From assembly GCA_015486785.1 (NCBI GenBank), contig WFQZ01000017.1, forward strand, positions 1-19,324: a DNA stretch of 19,324 nucleotides, written 5' to 3'. The first letter of the stretch is position 1, and each line of letters begins with the position of its first letter. Below are positions 7,391 to 14,494 of this stretch, one piece after another. The position numbers were made by a program, and so were the translations under genes. The notes beneath the pieces are model-generated. The model saw only the letters and a program-made list of their open reading frames with translations, had not been told where the DNA came from and did no database searches. The stretch comes from Thermoflexales bacterium. Lineage in GTDB: Bacteria > Chloroflexota > Anaerolineae > B4-G1 > SLSP01.

Positions 7391-7528
7391 AAGCAACCTC
7401 CTTTCTTAACTAAGTTTCGAGCCTCTTGCGAAGCTCTTTCCGTCTTAACTGCCCACATCTTATCGTCAGCACATAAGAATCGGATAAACAATAGCTAAGA
7501 AGTTGGTAAGATTTCGAGAAATTGCCCC

Positions 7529-7557
7529 TTGACAACCGCGCGCACTTCTGCTATAGT
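7529..7557 (+). promoter_or_regulatory. Sigma-70 promoter of the GntR-slipin-ABC operon
   Basis: TTGACA (7529-7534, exact consensus), 17-base spacer, TATAGT (7552-7557). This is the strongest promoter in the window. Transcription would begin near 7564, just at the candidate operator. Confidence 0.85.
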
Positions 7558-7564
7558 CTTATTG

Positions 7565-7580
7565 AACTAGAGCATTAGTT
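7565..7580. promoter_or_regulatory. Candidate GntR (YtrA-type) operator
   Basis: Inverted repeat AACTA-GAGCAT-TAGTT, starting at the expected transcript start and 15 bases before the repressor's own ATG. The position fits autorepression by the GntR protein. It is the only dyad seen in the right place; binding is inferred. Confidence 0.5.
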
Positions 7581-7594
7581 AATTGGGGCTAACA

Positions 7595-7972
7595 ATGATA
7601 GAGTTACACATCAATCCCAACAGTAAAGTGCCGATCTATGTACAGATTGAGGAGCAAGTGCGCTCTTTGATCGCCGCCGGAAAGCTGCGCCCCGGCGATC
7701 AACTGCCCACGATCCGCCAACTGGCCACCGATCTGCGGGTGAACTACAACACCATCGCGCGGGCGTACCTGGAGTTGGATCGCGAGGGCATCATTTCCAC
7801 GCGACGCGGACGGGGGACTTTTGTGGCCGGGCAGCCGGACGAAGAACAGATGCGCCGCATCCGCCAAGAAAAGCTGCGGATGATTCTGCGCACCGCCTTT
7901 GATGAAGCTCGCGCCCTGGGCTACAACATCGAGGAAATCACCCGCACGCTTGAGCGGATAGTGCAACAGTAA
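7595..7972 (+). CDS. YtrA-subfamily GntR transcriptional regulator
   Basis: A 125-residue protein, the normal size for YtrA-type regulators, which have a GntR winged helix and only a short dimerising tail. Opening INPNSKVPIYVQIEEQV (6-22) and the GDQLPTIRQLATDLRVN helix-turn-helix with YNTIARAYLELDREGII and RGRGTFV (34-77) are textbook for the family. The tail (about 85-125) is helical. YtrA regulators usually repress the ABC-transporter operon they head, which matches the five genes downstream. Start at the ATG at 7595; the TTG at 7583 is part of the weak ribosome-site region TTGGGG. The promoter at 7529-7557 and dyad at 7565-7580 suggest autorepression. The inducing signal cannot be read from sequence. 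Confidence 0.93.
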   Translation: MIELHINPNSKVPIYVQIEEQVRSLIAAGKLRPGDQLPTIRQLATDLRVNYNTIARAYLELDREGIISTRRGRGTFVAGQPDEEQMRRIRQEKLRMILRTAFDEARALGYNIEEITRTLERIVQQ

Positions 7973-7991
7973 TTTCCTAATGGAGGGGAAA

Positions 7992-8945
7992 ATGGCATCG
8001 AAAACAATGGCAAGAAGAAGCATCAGACGTAACGGCAGACGAAGTAACGGCGTGGCCCTGGCGATCTTCCTTTTCCTGCTCGCGCTGGAGGTGTTAATCA
8101 CCGCCGTGCTGGATAGCAGGCAAGCCGATCCCATCTGGATCGGCGTCGAGTTGACGATCCTCAGCCTCGTGGGCGTGTACATCCTGATGGCACTCAAGAT
8201 CGCCAAACAGTGGGAGAAAGCTATCGTGCTGCGCTTGGGGAAGTTTCGCGGGCTGAAAGGGCCGGGGCTGTTCTGGATCATCCCGATCATTGATACGATC
8301 TCCTCGTGGGTGGATCATCGGGTCATGGTCACGCCCTTCACCGCCGAACGCACCTTGACCAAGGACACAGTTCCGGTGGATGTGGATGCCGTGCTCTTCT
8401 GGGTGGTGTGGGACGCGGAGAAAGCCGCCTTGGAAGTGGAGGACTATCGGAGCGCGATCTCCTGGGCCGCCCAAACGGCCTTGCGAGAAATCATCGGCAA
8501 GATGGAACTGGCCGAGATTCTAACCGGACGGGAGAAGATGGACGCGGCATTGCAGCACATCATTGACGAGCGCACCACGCCGTGGGGCATCACCGTGCAA
8601 TCGGTGGAAATCCGCGACGTGATCATCCCGCAAGCGTTGGAAGACGCGATGAGCCGTCAGGCGCAGGCCGAGCGGGAACGCCAAGCGCGGGTGATCCTGG
8701 GGGAAAGCGAGCAGCAGATCGCGCAGTCCTTCGCTCAGGCGGCCAAGGCCTACCAAGGCAATCCCACCGCTTTGCACCTGCGGGCGATGAACATGCTCTT
8801 TGAGGGGCTGCAAGAGCGCGGGGCACTGGTCATTGTGCCCTCCAGTGCCGTGGACACGATGAACTTGGGCGGCGTGCTGGGTGTTTCCTCTATGGCCGGG
8901 ATGGCGCAGCAGATGCCCACCGCAAAAGACAGCGATGAGGAATAG
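7992..8945 (+). CDS. Slipin / stomatin-like SPFH (band 7) membrane protein
   Basis: A 317-residue protein with a basic N-terminus (RRSIRRNGRR), two hydrophobic segments (about 21-40 and 49-68), then an SPFH/PHB domain (about 72-235). Slipin signatures are EKAIVLRLGKFRG (75-87), GPGLFWIIPIID (90-101) and the ERERQARVILGESE coiled-coil start (228-241). SPFH proteins form oligomeric cages or scaffolds in the membrane and often partner with membrane proteases. Two membrane spans instead of one hairpin is slightly unusual. Start at the ATG at 7992, as GGAGG (7982-7986) is correctly spaced from it; an ATG at 7980 lacks a site. The gap from the repressor is 19 bases and to the next gene 4 bases, so it is cotranscribed. 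Confidence 0.92.
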   Translation: MASKTMARRSIRRNGRRSNGVALAIFLFLLALEVLITAVLDSRQADPIWIGVELTILSLVGVYILMALKIAKQWEKAIVLRLGKFRGLKGPGLFWIIPIIDTISSWVDHRVMVTPFTAERTLTKDTVPVDVDAVLFWVVWDAEKAALEVEDYRSAISWAAQTALREIIGKMELAEILTGREKMDAALQHIIDERTTPWGITVQSVEIRDVIIPQALEDAMSRQAQAERERQARVILGESEQQIAQSFAQAAKAYQGNPTALHLRAMNMLFEGLQERGALVIVPSSAVDTMNLGGVLGVSSMAGMAQQMPTAKDSDEE

Positions 8946-8949
8946 CGCG

Positions 8950-9741
8950 ATGTTGTATCTAACGTACACCTTACAAGTGCTGATGATGCTCGGCTTTCCG
9001 GTAGGCCTGTGGCTGTATTTGCGCCGTCGGCTCAACGCCTCCTGGGGGCTGATCTGGGCCGGGGTGCTGACCTTCGTGGCCTCGCAAGTGGTTCACCTGC
9101 CCTTGAACGGAGCTTTGGGGCTTTTGGGCGGCGGGGGCCGTGCCGCGCAGTGGCCGCATCCGTGGATCGCGCTGGCCGCCGGACTGAGTGCCGGAGTGTG
9201 TGAAGAAGGAGCGCGTTACTTGGTCTACCGATTTTGGCGCAAGGATGCCCGCTCTTGGGCGCAAGGCGTCACCTTTGGGGCCGGGCACGGCGGCGGCGAG
9301 GCGATCATCTTGGGCGGCGTGATGGCGGCCAGCTTTGTAACGATGCTCGCTCTGAAAGTGCTTGGGCCGGGCGTCCTGCACGTCCCCGGCGATCAACTGG
9401 GCGTATTGCAGACTCAGATGGATAGTTTCTGGTCTGTCCCGTGGTACGTACCGCTCTTAGGCGGCCTCGAACGGGCGTTCGCCCTCACCATCCAAGTCGC
9501 CTTGAGCTTGTTGGTGCTGCAATCGGTGGTACGCCGCAATGGGCTATGGCTTTTGGCAGCGGTGGGAGCGCATACGCTCGTAGACGGGACGGCGGTCTGG
9601 ATGAGCCTCGCCCACCGGTCAATCCTGGCGATAGAAGGCGTGGTGCTGCTCTTTGCCCTGGGCGGGCTGGCGATCATCTTCGCCCTACGCACCACCTCGC
9701 GGGAGGGGACCCCGATCCACGCGGACGCTCGCGGCGTTTAG
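8950..9741 (+). CDS. YhfC-family intramembrane metalloprotease-like protein
   Basis: A 263-residue polytopic membrane protein with about seven hydrophobic segments. It carries CEEGARY (E85, E86, R89), FGAGHGGGEA (H113, E117) and GAHTLVDG (H208, D212), the arrangement of the YhfC family, distant relatives of CPBP/Abi-type membrane proteases. Protease activity is predicted for the family rather than proven here. Start at the ATG at 8950: GAGGA (8937-8941), inside the end of the slipin gene, lies 8 bases upstream. Its place between a slipin and ABC-exporter genes echoes the known pairing of SPFH proteins with membrane proteases (for example NfeD with slipin, HflK/C with FtsH), but with a different protease class. 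Confidence 0.82.
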   Translation: MLYLTYTLQVLMMLGFPVGLWLYLRRRLNASWGLIWAGVLTFVASQVVHLPLNGALGLLGGGGRAAQWPHPWIALAAGLSAGVCEEGARYLVYRFWRKDARSWAQGVTFGAGHGGGEAIILGGVMAASFVTMLALKVLGPGVLHVPGDQLGVLQTQMDSFWSVPWYVPLLGGLERAFALTIQVALSLLVLQSVVRRNGLWLLAAVGAHTLVDGTAVWMSLAHRSILAIEGVVLLFALGGLAIIFALRTTSREGTPIHADARGV

Positions 9742-9761
9742 CAATGGAGGATGCACAGAAA

Positions 9762-10673
9762 ATGGAGCCAATCGTAGCAGTATCCCACCTGCGCAAGAAC
9801 TTCGGTCAAGTGCAAGCGGTATCAGATGTCAGTTTCGCGGTGTACCCCGGAGAGATCTTCGGGCTGCTGGGGCCAAACGGGGCCGGCAAGACCACCACCA
9901 TCCGTATGATGCTGGACATCTTCCGCCCCGATGGCGGCGAGGTGACGATCTTCGGCGGGGCGATGAGCGAGGGCAAAAAATCACGCCTGGGCTATCTGCC
10001 GGAGGAGCGCGGCTTGTACAAGAATGTCAAATTGGAACCGGCGTTGCTCTACCTGGCGCGGCTAAAAGGCTTGCGCAAGGCGGAAGCACAACACCGGCTC
10101 ACCCAATGGCTGCACCGCTTCGAACTTTTTGAGCACCGCCAGAAGAAAATCAAGGCCCTGAGCCACGGGATGCAGCAAAAAGCTCAGTTGATCGCGGCCC
10201 TGATCCACGAGCCGGATTTGCTGGTAATCGACGAGCCGTTCGCCGGATTGGACCCGGTGAACACGCGCTTGGTCAAGGAGATCATCAAGGAGCAGCGTGC
10301 CGCCGGACGGGCGATCATTATGTCCACCCACCAACTGCACCAGGTGGAGGCTTTGTGCAGCCGCATCGCGTTGATCAACGACGGGCGCACGGTGCTCTAC
10401 GGGGAAATCAACGACATCAAGCGGCAGTTCGCCGGCAATGCGGTGGAAGTAGTCGGCGAAGGCGAGTTCGGCGACCTGGAAGGGGTACGCTCGGCGCGGC
10501 GCATTGACGGGGCGTGGCATCTCTATCTGGATGAGCACACGCGCCCACGCGACCTATTGCGCCAAATCGCGCAGCGGGACGAGCTACACGTGCAACGGTT
10601 CGAAGTCTCTTACCCCTCGCTGGATGATATTTTCATCTCCGTGGTATCGCAGCAGGAGACCGCCCATGCCTGA
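9762..10673 (+). CDS. ABC transporter ATPase, NatA-like
   Basis: A 303-residue ATPase with every motif intact: Walker A GPNGAGKTT (37-45), Q-loop region LPEERGLY (79-86), signature ALSHGMQQKAQ (132-142), Walker B LLVIDE (153-158), D-loop GLDP (162-165), H-loop histidine H190. A C-terminal DUF4162-type domain (about 220-300) is typical of NatA and drug or antibiotic exporters. It powers the two permeases that follow. Start at the ATG at 9762 is preferred because of GGAGG at 9746-9750, though the 11-base spacing is long; an ATG at 9744 in the same frame would add six residues. Its end overlaps the next gene by 8 bases. Confidence 0.93.
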   Translation: MEPIVAVSHLRKNFGQVQAVSDVSFAVYPGEIFGLLGPNGAGKTTTIRMMLDIFRPDGGEVTIFGGAMSEGKKSRLGYLPEERGLYKNVKLEPALLYLARLKGLRKAEAQHRLTQWLHRFELFEHRQKKIKALSHGMQQKAQLIAALIHEPDLLVIDEPFAGLDPVNTRLVKEIIKEQRAAGRAIIMSTHQLHQVEALCSRIALINDGRTVLYGEINDIKRQFAGNAVEVVGEGEFGDLEGVRSARRIDGAWHLYLDEHTRPRDLLRQIAQRDELHVQRFEVSYPSLDDIFISVVSQQETAHA

Positions 10674-11901
10674 GATCAAAGCCTTGACGCTCGTCGCCCG
10701 CTACGAGTATATGCTGCGGGTCAAAAGCAAGAGCTTTTTGGGGGTCACATTCGGCCTGCCGCTGCTCTACCTGCTGATCTTCGGGATAATAATGCTCTAC
10801 ACCGGTTCCGTAATGTATGCCCAGATCGGCTACGTGGATCAAGCGCACCTGTTCCCCGCCACGCCACAAATGCCGCCATTGTTCGCCGACTTTCCCCAGC
10901 CGCAAGCCTTCCCCGATGTCGCCAGCGGACGGCAAGCCCTGGAAGAAGGCACGATCACCGCGCTCTACGTGCTGCCACCGGATTACTGGCAAGGCGGCAC
11001 GGTGATCGCATACAAAGGAAACAAGCACGCCATTGCCTCGGACTTCTTCGCCGACTTTATCCGCGTCAACTTGGTGAGCAGCGTGGACGACGCGAACGCG
11101 CGTGCCCGCCTGTTGGATGGCCCGCACTACGTCAGCGAGGTGCAGGGCACAGATCAAGCGATGGGCGGCATCCACACGGTGCGCATGGTCATCGCCCTCA
11201 TCGCCGGCGGGATGTTCTACCTGCTGCTGACTCTTTCCGGCACGTACCTGCTGCAAGCAGTCTCCAACGAGAAAGAGAACCGCACCTTAGAAATGATTAT
11301 CACCGCCATTTCCACGCGGGCTTTGATACTCGGGAAAATGGTCGGGCTGATCGTGCTCTCGTTGACGCAACTGGCAATCTGGGGAGCGGCAATCCTCGTG
11401 GGCGGCATCTACGTGCTCACCAGCCCGGCCTTCCCCATCCCCATCACGCTGGAGCCGTCCTTGATCCCCTGGCGGGAGTTGGGGCTGCTGACCGCCTTCT
11501 TCCTGCCGACCTTTCTGCTGGTGGCCTCATTGATGGTGGCCTTGGGCGGAATCGCCAACGATCAGCGGCAAGGGCAACAGTATTCCGGCATCTTCACGAT
11601 GCTGTTCTTCATCCCGCTTTACTTCATAGCCCAGTTGATCGCCGAACCCAACGGCTTATTAGCCATCGGGCTGACGTTGTTCCCTTGCACCTCTTTGAGC
11701 ACTTTGATGATCCGCCGCGCCATCGGCGTCGTCCCGCCCTGGCAGATATGGCTTTCCTGGGGGCTGCTCACCGGCACGGCCCTCGCCGTGGCACTCGTCA
11801 CGCCGCGCATCTTCCGTTGGGGGATGCTGCGCACCGGGCAAGGGCTTTCCCTCAAAAAGCTGCGCCTGGCGTTGCTCGGTCAAGGAGGCCGCCATGCGTA
11901 A
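10666..11901 (+). CDS. ABC-2 type permease, NatB-like (first)
   Basis: A 411-residue permease of the ABC-2 (NatB/YhaP) type: one N-terminal membrane helix (about 25-47), a large extracytoplasmic domain (to about 175), then five or six membrane helices. After the second helix comes the hallmark NEKENRTLEMIITAISTRA coupling segment. Ribosome site AGGAG at 10653-10657; the start overlaps the ATPase stop by 8 bases. With the next gene it probably makes a heterodimeric exporter. The substrate is not evident; Na+ efflux is known for NatAB, and cell-envelope antibiotic export for others in this group. Confidence 0.9.
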   Translation: MPEIKALTLVARYEYMLRVKSKSFLGVTFGLPLLYLLIFGIIMLYTGSVMYAQIGYVDQAHLFPATPQMPPLFADFPQPQAFPDVASGRQALEEGTITALYVLPPDYWQGGTVIAYKGNKHAIASDFFADFIRVNLVSSVDDANARARLLDGPHYVSEVQGTDQAMGGIHTVRMVIALIAGGMFYLLLTLSGTYLLQAVSNEKENRTLEMIITAISTRALILGKMVGLIVLSLTQLAIWGAAILVGGIYVLTSPAFPIPITLEPSLIPWRELGLLTAFFLPTFLLVASLMVALGGIANDQRQGQQYSGIFTMLFFIPLYFIAQLIAEPNGLLAIGLTLFPCTSLSTLMIRRAIGVVPPWQIWLSWGLLTGTALAVALVTPRIFRWGMLRTGQGLSLKKLRLALLGQGGRHA

Positions 11902-13138
11902 AATGTCCTTGGTCATCAAGCACGAGTTCATCACCTCGGTCACCAGACCCTCCTTCTGGCTGACGACGGTGGTCTTTCCCCTGCTCATCGTCGCGCTTTC
12001 GATTGTGCCGCAATTGCTGGGCAACCAGGCCATCAAGAAAAAGAGCCTGCCGGATGTTCAAAATATGGTAACCACACAAATGCAGTCGCTGTTCAGCAAA
12101 CCAAGCGGCTACGTTGACCCTGCGCACATCATCAGCTCCTTGCCCTCCAATCTGCCGCCGCAATGGTTCATCCGCTACGAGGACGAAGCGCAAGCCGCCG
12201 CCGATCTCCGGGCACAGAAGATCGCGCGGTACTACGTGGTGGCCGCCGACTATCTGCGCAGCGGCAGCGTGACCTTGGTTACGCAACATGACGACTTGCT
12301 AACCCGCACCAACGCCCAGCAAATGTTCACCTTCGTGCTGAATTACAACTTGCTGCACGATGAAAGCCGCGCCGTGCGCCTGACCACGCCCTTGCCCAAG
12401 ATGCGCACGGAGACTTGGGGGGCACAGACCGGCAAAGAAGTCACAACGACCACTTACGCGCTAACAATGGGGATCATGACCTTGTTCCTGATCCTGATCT
12501 CAATGAGCAGCGGCTTTATGCTCAACAGCGTGAGCGAGGAAAAGCAAAGCCGCGTGATGGAGATGCTCTTGCTCCGCGTTGAACCGCGCCGGTTGATGTT
12601 CGGCAAGCTGATCGGGCTGGGGGCCGTCGCCCTCCTACAACTCTTCATCTGGCTGGGATCGGTGGCCTTGGTTTCGCAGAGCACGTTGAGCAGCTACCTG
12701 AGCGCATTGGACTTATCGCCTACGCTGTTCGCTTGGGTGATCGTGTACTTCGTGTTGGGTTACATCGTCTACGCCACCGAACTGGGCGTATTGGGCACGA
12801 TGATTCCCTCGGCGCGAGAATCGGGCGGCCTCACCTTCCTCATCCTGTTGCCGCTGCTCATCCCGATGTGGCTGAGTTCCCCCCTGCTGGAAGCACCCAA
12901 CGGCACTCTCTCCCTGTTCTTGAGCATGTTTCCGCTCTCCGCGCCCATCTCGATGCCCACCCGGATGACACTGGTGCAAGTGCCGCTGTGGCAATCGCTA
13001 CTAACGGCCGGCGGCCTGGCCGTGACGGCTTACCTGTTGGTACTGCTTTCCACCCGCTTCTTCCGCAGCGACACCTTGCTTTCCCAGCAGTCCTTTAGCT
13101 GGCAGCGACTGCGCAATGCTTGGCGTAACCGGGGATAA
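11894..13138 (+). CDS. ABC-2 type permease, NatB-like (second)
   Basis: A 414-residue permease with the same architecture as its neighbour: MRKMSLVIKHEFITSVTRPSF start, first helix (about 22-42), extracytoplasmic domain (to about 190), then the membrane block with SEEKQSRVMEMLLLRVEP as coupling segment. It overlaps the previous gene by 8 bases and uses AGGAGG at 11883-11888. The two permeases are related but distinct, fitting a heterodimer served by one ATPase. It is the last gene of the operon and ends two bases before the convergent prenyltransferase gene, with no terminator between. Confidence 0.9.
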   Translation: MRKMSLVIKHEFITSVTRPSFWLTTVVFPLLIVALSIVPQLLGNQAIKKKSLPDVQNMVTTQMQSLFSKPSGYVDPAHIISSLPSNLPPQWFIRYEDEAQAAADLRAQKIARYYVVAADYLRSGSVTLVTQHDDLLTRTNAQQMFTFVLNYNLLHDESRAVRLTTPLPKMRTETWGAQTGKEVTTTTYALTMGIMTLFLILISMSSGFMLNSVSEEKQSRVMEMLLLRVEPRRLMFGKLIGLGAVALLQLFIWLGSVALVSQSTLSSYLSALDLSPTLFAWVIVYFVLGYIVYATELGVLGTMIPSARESGGLTFLILLPLLIPMWLSSPLLEAPNGTLSLFLSMFPLSAPISMPTRMTLVQVPLWQSLLTAGGLAVTAYLLVLLSTRFFRSDTLLSQQSFSWQRLRNAWRNRG

Positions 13139-13140
13139 CT

Positions 13141-14013
13141 TCACCGTTGCGCCAAGCTCAAAGCCGCCCAAATCGTGAGGAACAAGGTCACGCTGATGTA
13201 GCTGTTCATGTTGAAAAAGGCCACGCCCAAGCGGGATAGATCATCCGGCTGTACCAAGCGATGCTCATAGATCAGCAGCGCGATCACGATGCCTACACCG
13301 GCGAAGTACACCACGCCCCAATGCAGCACCATCCCCAGCGTGATGAGCAACAGCACCATCACCCCGTGGCTGGCGACGGAGGCATGCAGCGCGGCAGCCA
13401 CCCCAAAACGCGCCGGGACCGAGTGCAGCCCGGCCCGCCGGTCAAAGTCGGCGTCTTGACAAGCGTAGATCAGATCAAATCCGGCGATCCAGAAAGTGAC
13501 GATGCCCAGCAAGAGCCAGCCCGGTGAATCAGCCAAGCTAAAGAGCGAGCCGCGCACCGCCACCCAGGCACCGAGTGGCGCGAGGCCATCGGTGAACCCC
13601 AAAATCCAGTGTGAAAGCCAGGTGAACCGCTTGGTGTAGGAGTAACCGATCAGGAAGCACATCGCCAACGGCAGCCAGCGCAGCGGCAGCGGTCCCAGCG
13701 ACCAGGCCGCATACACCAAGAGCAGCGCGGCGGCCCCCGTCCCGATCCAGGCCGTGCGCAACGAAATCCGCCCGCTGACCAGCGGCCTCCGCGCCGTGCG
13801 GGGGTTGGCCGCGTCAATGAAACGGTCGGCGATGCGATTCACCCCCATCGCTACCGTGCGGGCGGAAGCCATCGCCACGGTGATCCATCCAAACTGCCAC
13901 CATGTGGGATGCCCTTGAGCGGCGATCAGCATCCCGATGTAGGCGAAAGGAAGTGCGAAAATCGTGTGTTTGAACTTGATCAGTTCCAGGAAATTACGAA
14001 CGGCCGTCAACAT
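13141..14013 (-). CDS. UbiA-type aromatic prenyltransferase (UbiA/MqnP-like)
   Basis: A 290-residue membrane enzyme with both Asp-rich motifs: NRIADRFIDAANPRTARRPL (59-78) and DLIYACQDADFDRRAGLHSV (180-199). These bind the Mg-diphosphate of a polyprenyl donor. The second motif and the GLHSVPARFG ending are typical of the UbiA/MqnP type, which prenylates 4-hydroxybenzoate in ubiquinone synthesis or the 1,4-dihydroxy-6-naphthoate-type acceptor in the futalosine menaquinone route. Which one cannot be told here; in a Chloroflexota-like host a menaquinone role is more likely. Nine hydrophobic stretches are visible. Its start lies inside the end of the upstream gene, with GAGGGG just before it. No other quinone gene is in view. 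Confidence 0.9.
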   Translation of the reverse strand: MLTAVRNFLELIKFKHTIFALPFAYIGMLIAAQGHPTWWQFGWITVAMASARTVAMGVNRIADRFIDAANPRTARRPLVSGRISLRTAWIGTGAAALLLVYAAWSLGPLPLRWLPLAMCFLIGYSYTKRFTWLSHWILGFTDGLAPLGAWVAVRGSLFSLADSPGWLLLGIVTFWIAGFDLIYACQDADFDRRAGLHSVPARFGVAAALHASVASHGVMVLLLITLGMVLHWGVVYFAGVGIVIALLIYEHRLVQPDDLSRLGVAFFNMNSYISVTLFLTIWAALSLAQR

Positions 14014-14317
14014 CCGCCCCTCGATTCCGCCAGTGCCATCCCCCCTGGCCGATCATCCACAACAGCCAGCCGCCCCAAACGATCTTGGCCCACCAACGAT
14101 GCTCGGTTGCCAGCAGCCCGGCGGCAAACAATGCCTGACCCGCATCCAGCCACAAAGTGTTGGGGAAAGTCTCGAGCCGCGCGGTGACTTTCTGATTCAT
14201 CGTACTAGCCTCATACGAAGCCCAACTCCACGCGGCCAGCAGCACCGCCAGCCCCACGATCCACAAACTATTAGCCGCGATGCCCGGAATATCCAACCAG
14301 GACAATGATTCACCCAT
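13994..14317 (-). CDS. Small hydrophobic membrane protein, function unknown
   Basis: A 107-residue protein not recognised as a named family. Start at the ATG at 14317, preceded by AAGGAG; the open frame extends further upstream (to 14392) without a better site. Hydrophobic segments at about 12-30 and 56-70 and a Trp-rich third one (about 75-95, KIVWGGWLLWMIGQGGWHW) suggest two or three membrane spans. It overlaps the prenyltransferase start by 20 bases, so the two are translationally linked and likely act in the same membrane pathway. The link is inferred from overlap alone. Confidence 0.75.
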   Translation of the reverse strand: MGESLSWLDIPGIAANSLWIVGLAVLLAAWSWASYEASTMNQKVTARLETFPNTLWLDAGQALFAAGLLATEHRWWAKIVWGGWLLWMIGQGGWHWRNRGADVDGRS

Positions 14318-14348
14318 TACACTCTCCTTGCGCCAGCGTGAAACGGCG

Positions 14349-14354
14349 TATAAT
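14349..14354 (+). promoter_or_regulatory. Possible -10 box upstream of the solute-binding protein gene
   Basis: An exact TATAAT, but the best -35 choices (TTGCGC with 15 bases, TCCTTG with 18) are poor. The box could serve the + strand gene at 14495; no better promoter is visible for either direction in this divergent 177-base gap. Confidence 0.3.
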
Positions 14355-14372
14355 GCAAAACACTCTTGGCCG

Positions 14373-14394
14373 TGTTGTCCGGTGTCCGACAACA
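14373..14394. promoter_or_regulatory. Inverted repeat in the divergent control region
   Basis: TGTTGTC and GACAACA flank eight bases (CGGTGTCC), and the dyad can extend inward with one bulge. It could be an operator or an RNA hairpin in the leader of the solute-binding protein mRNA. No regulator gene is adjacent. Confidence 0.4.
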
Positions 14395-14411
14395 GATGAT
14401 TTCAGCCTCTA

Positions 14412-14429
14412 CCTGAACCTACCTTCAGG
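14412..14429. promoter_or_regulatory. Second inverted repeat, CCTGAA-N6-TTCAGG
   Basis: Perfect 6-bp arms around CCTACC, 66 bases before the start codon of the solute-binding protein. Followed by TTGTCA (14433-14438) and a direct repeat GTAGGCATGG/GTAGGCATG (14443-14461). Looks like a protein-binding region; this is inference. Confidence 0.35.
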
Positions 14430-14494
14430 AGCTTGTCAATCCGTAGGCATGGGTAGGCATGCCCACAAAAATTACCATTTTTAAGGAGGTTTAT

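Noticed and set aside
7391..7450. RNA thermometer (ROSE or fourU type) in the Hsp20 leader
   Set aside because: Only short weak stems near GAGC/GCTC; nothing pyrimidine-rich pairs well with the AAAGGAGG ribosome site.
7391..7530. CIRCE (HrcA) operator for the Hsp20 operon
   Set aside because: No TTAGCACTC-N9-GAGTGCTAA-like sequence is present.
7604..8290. 228-residue minus-strand frame over the GntR and slipin genes
   Set aside because: Both plus-strand proteins match known families along their full length; this frame matches nothing.
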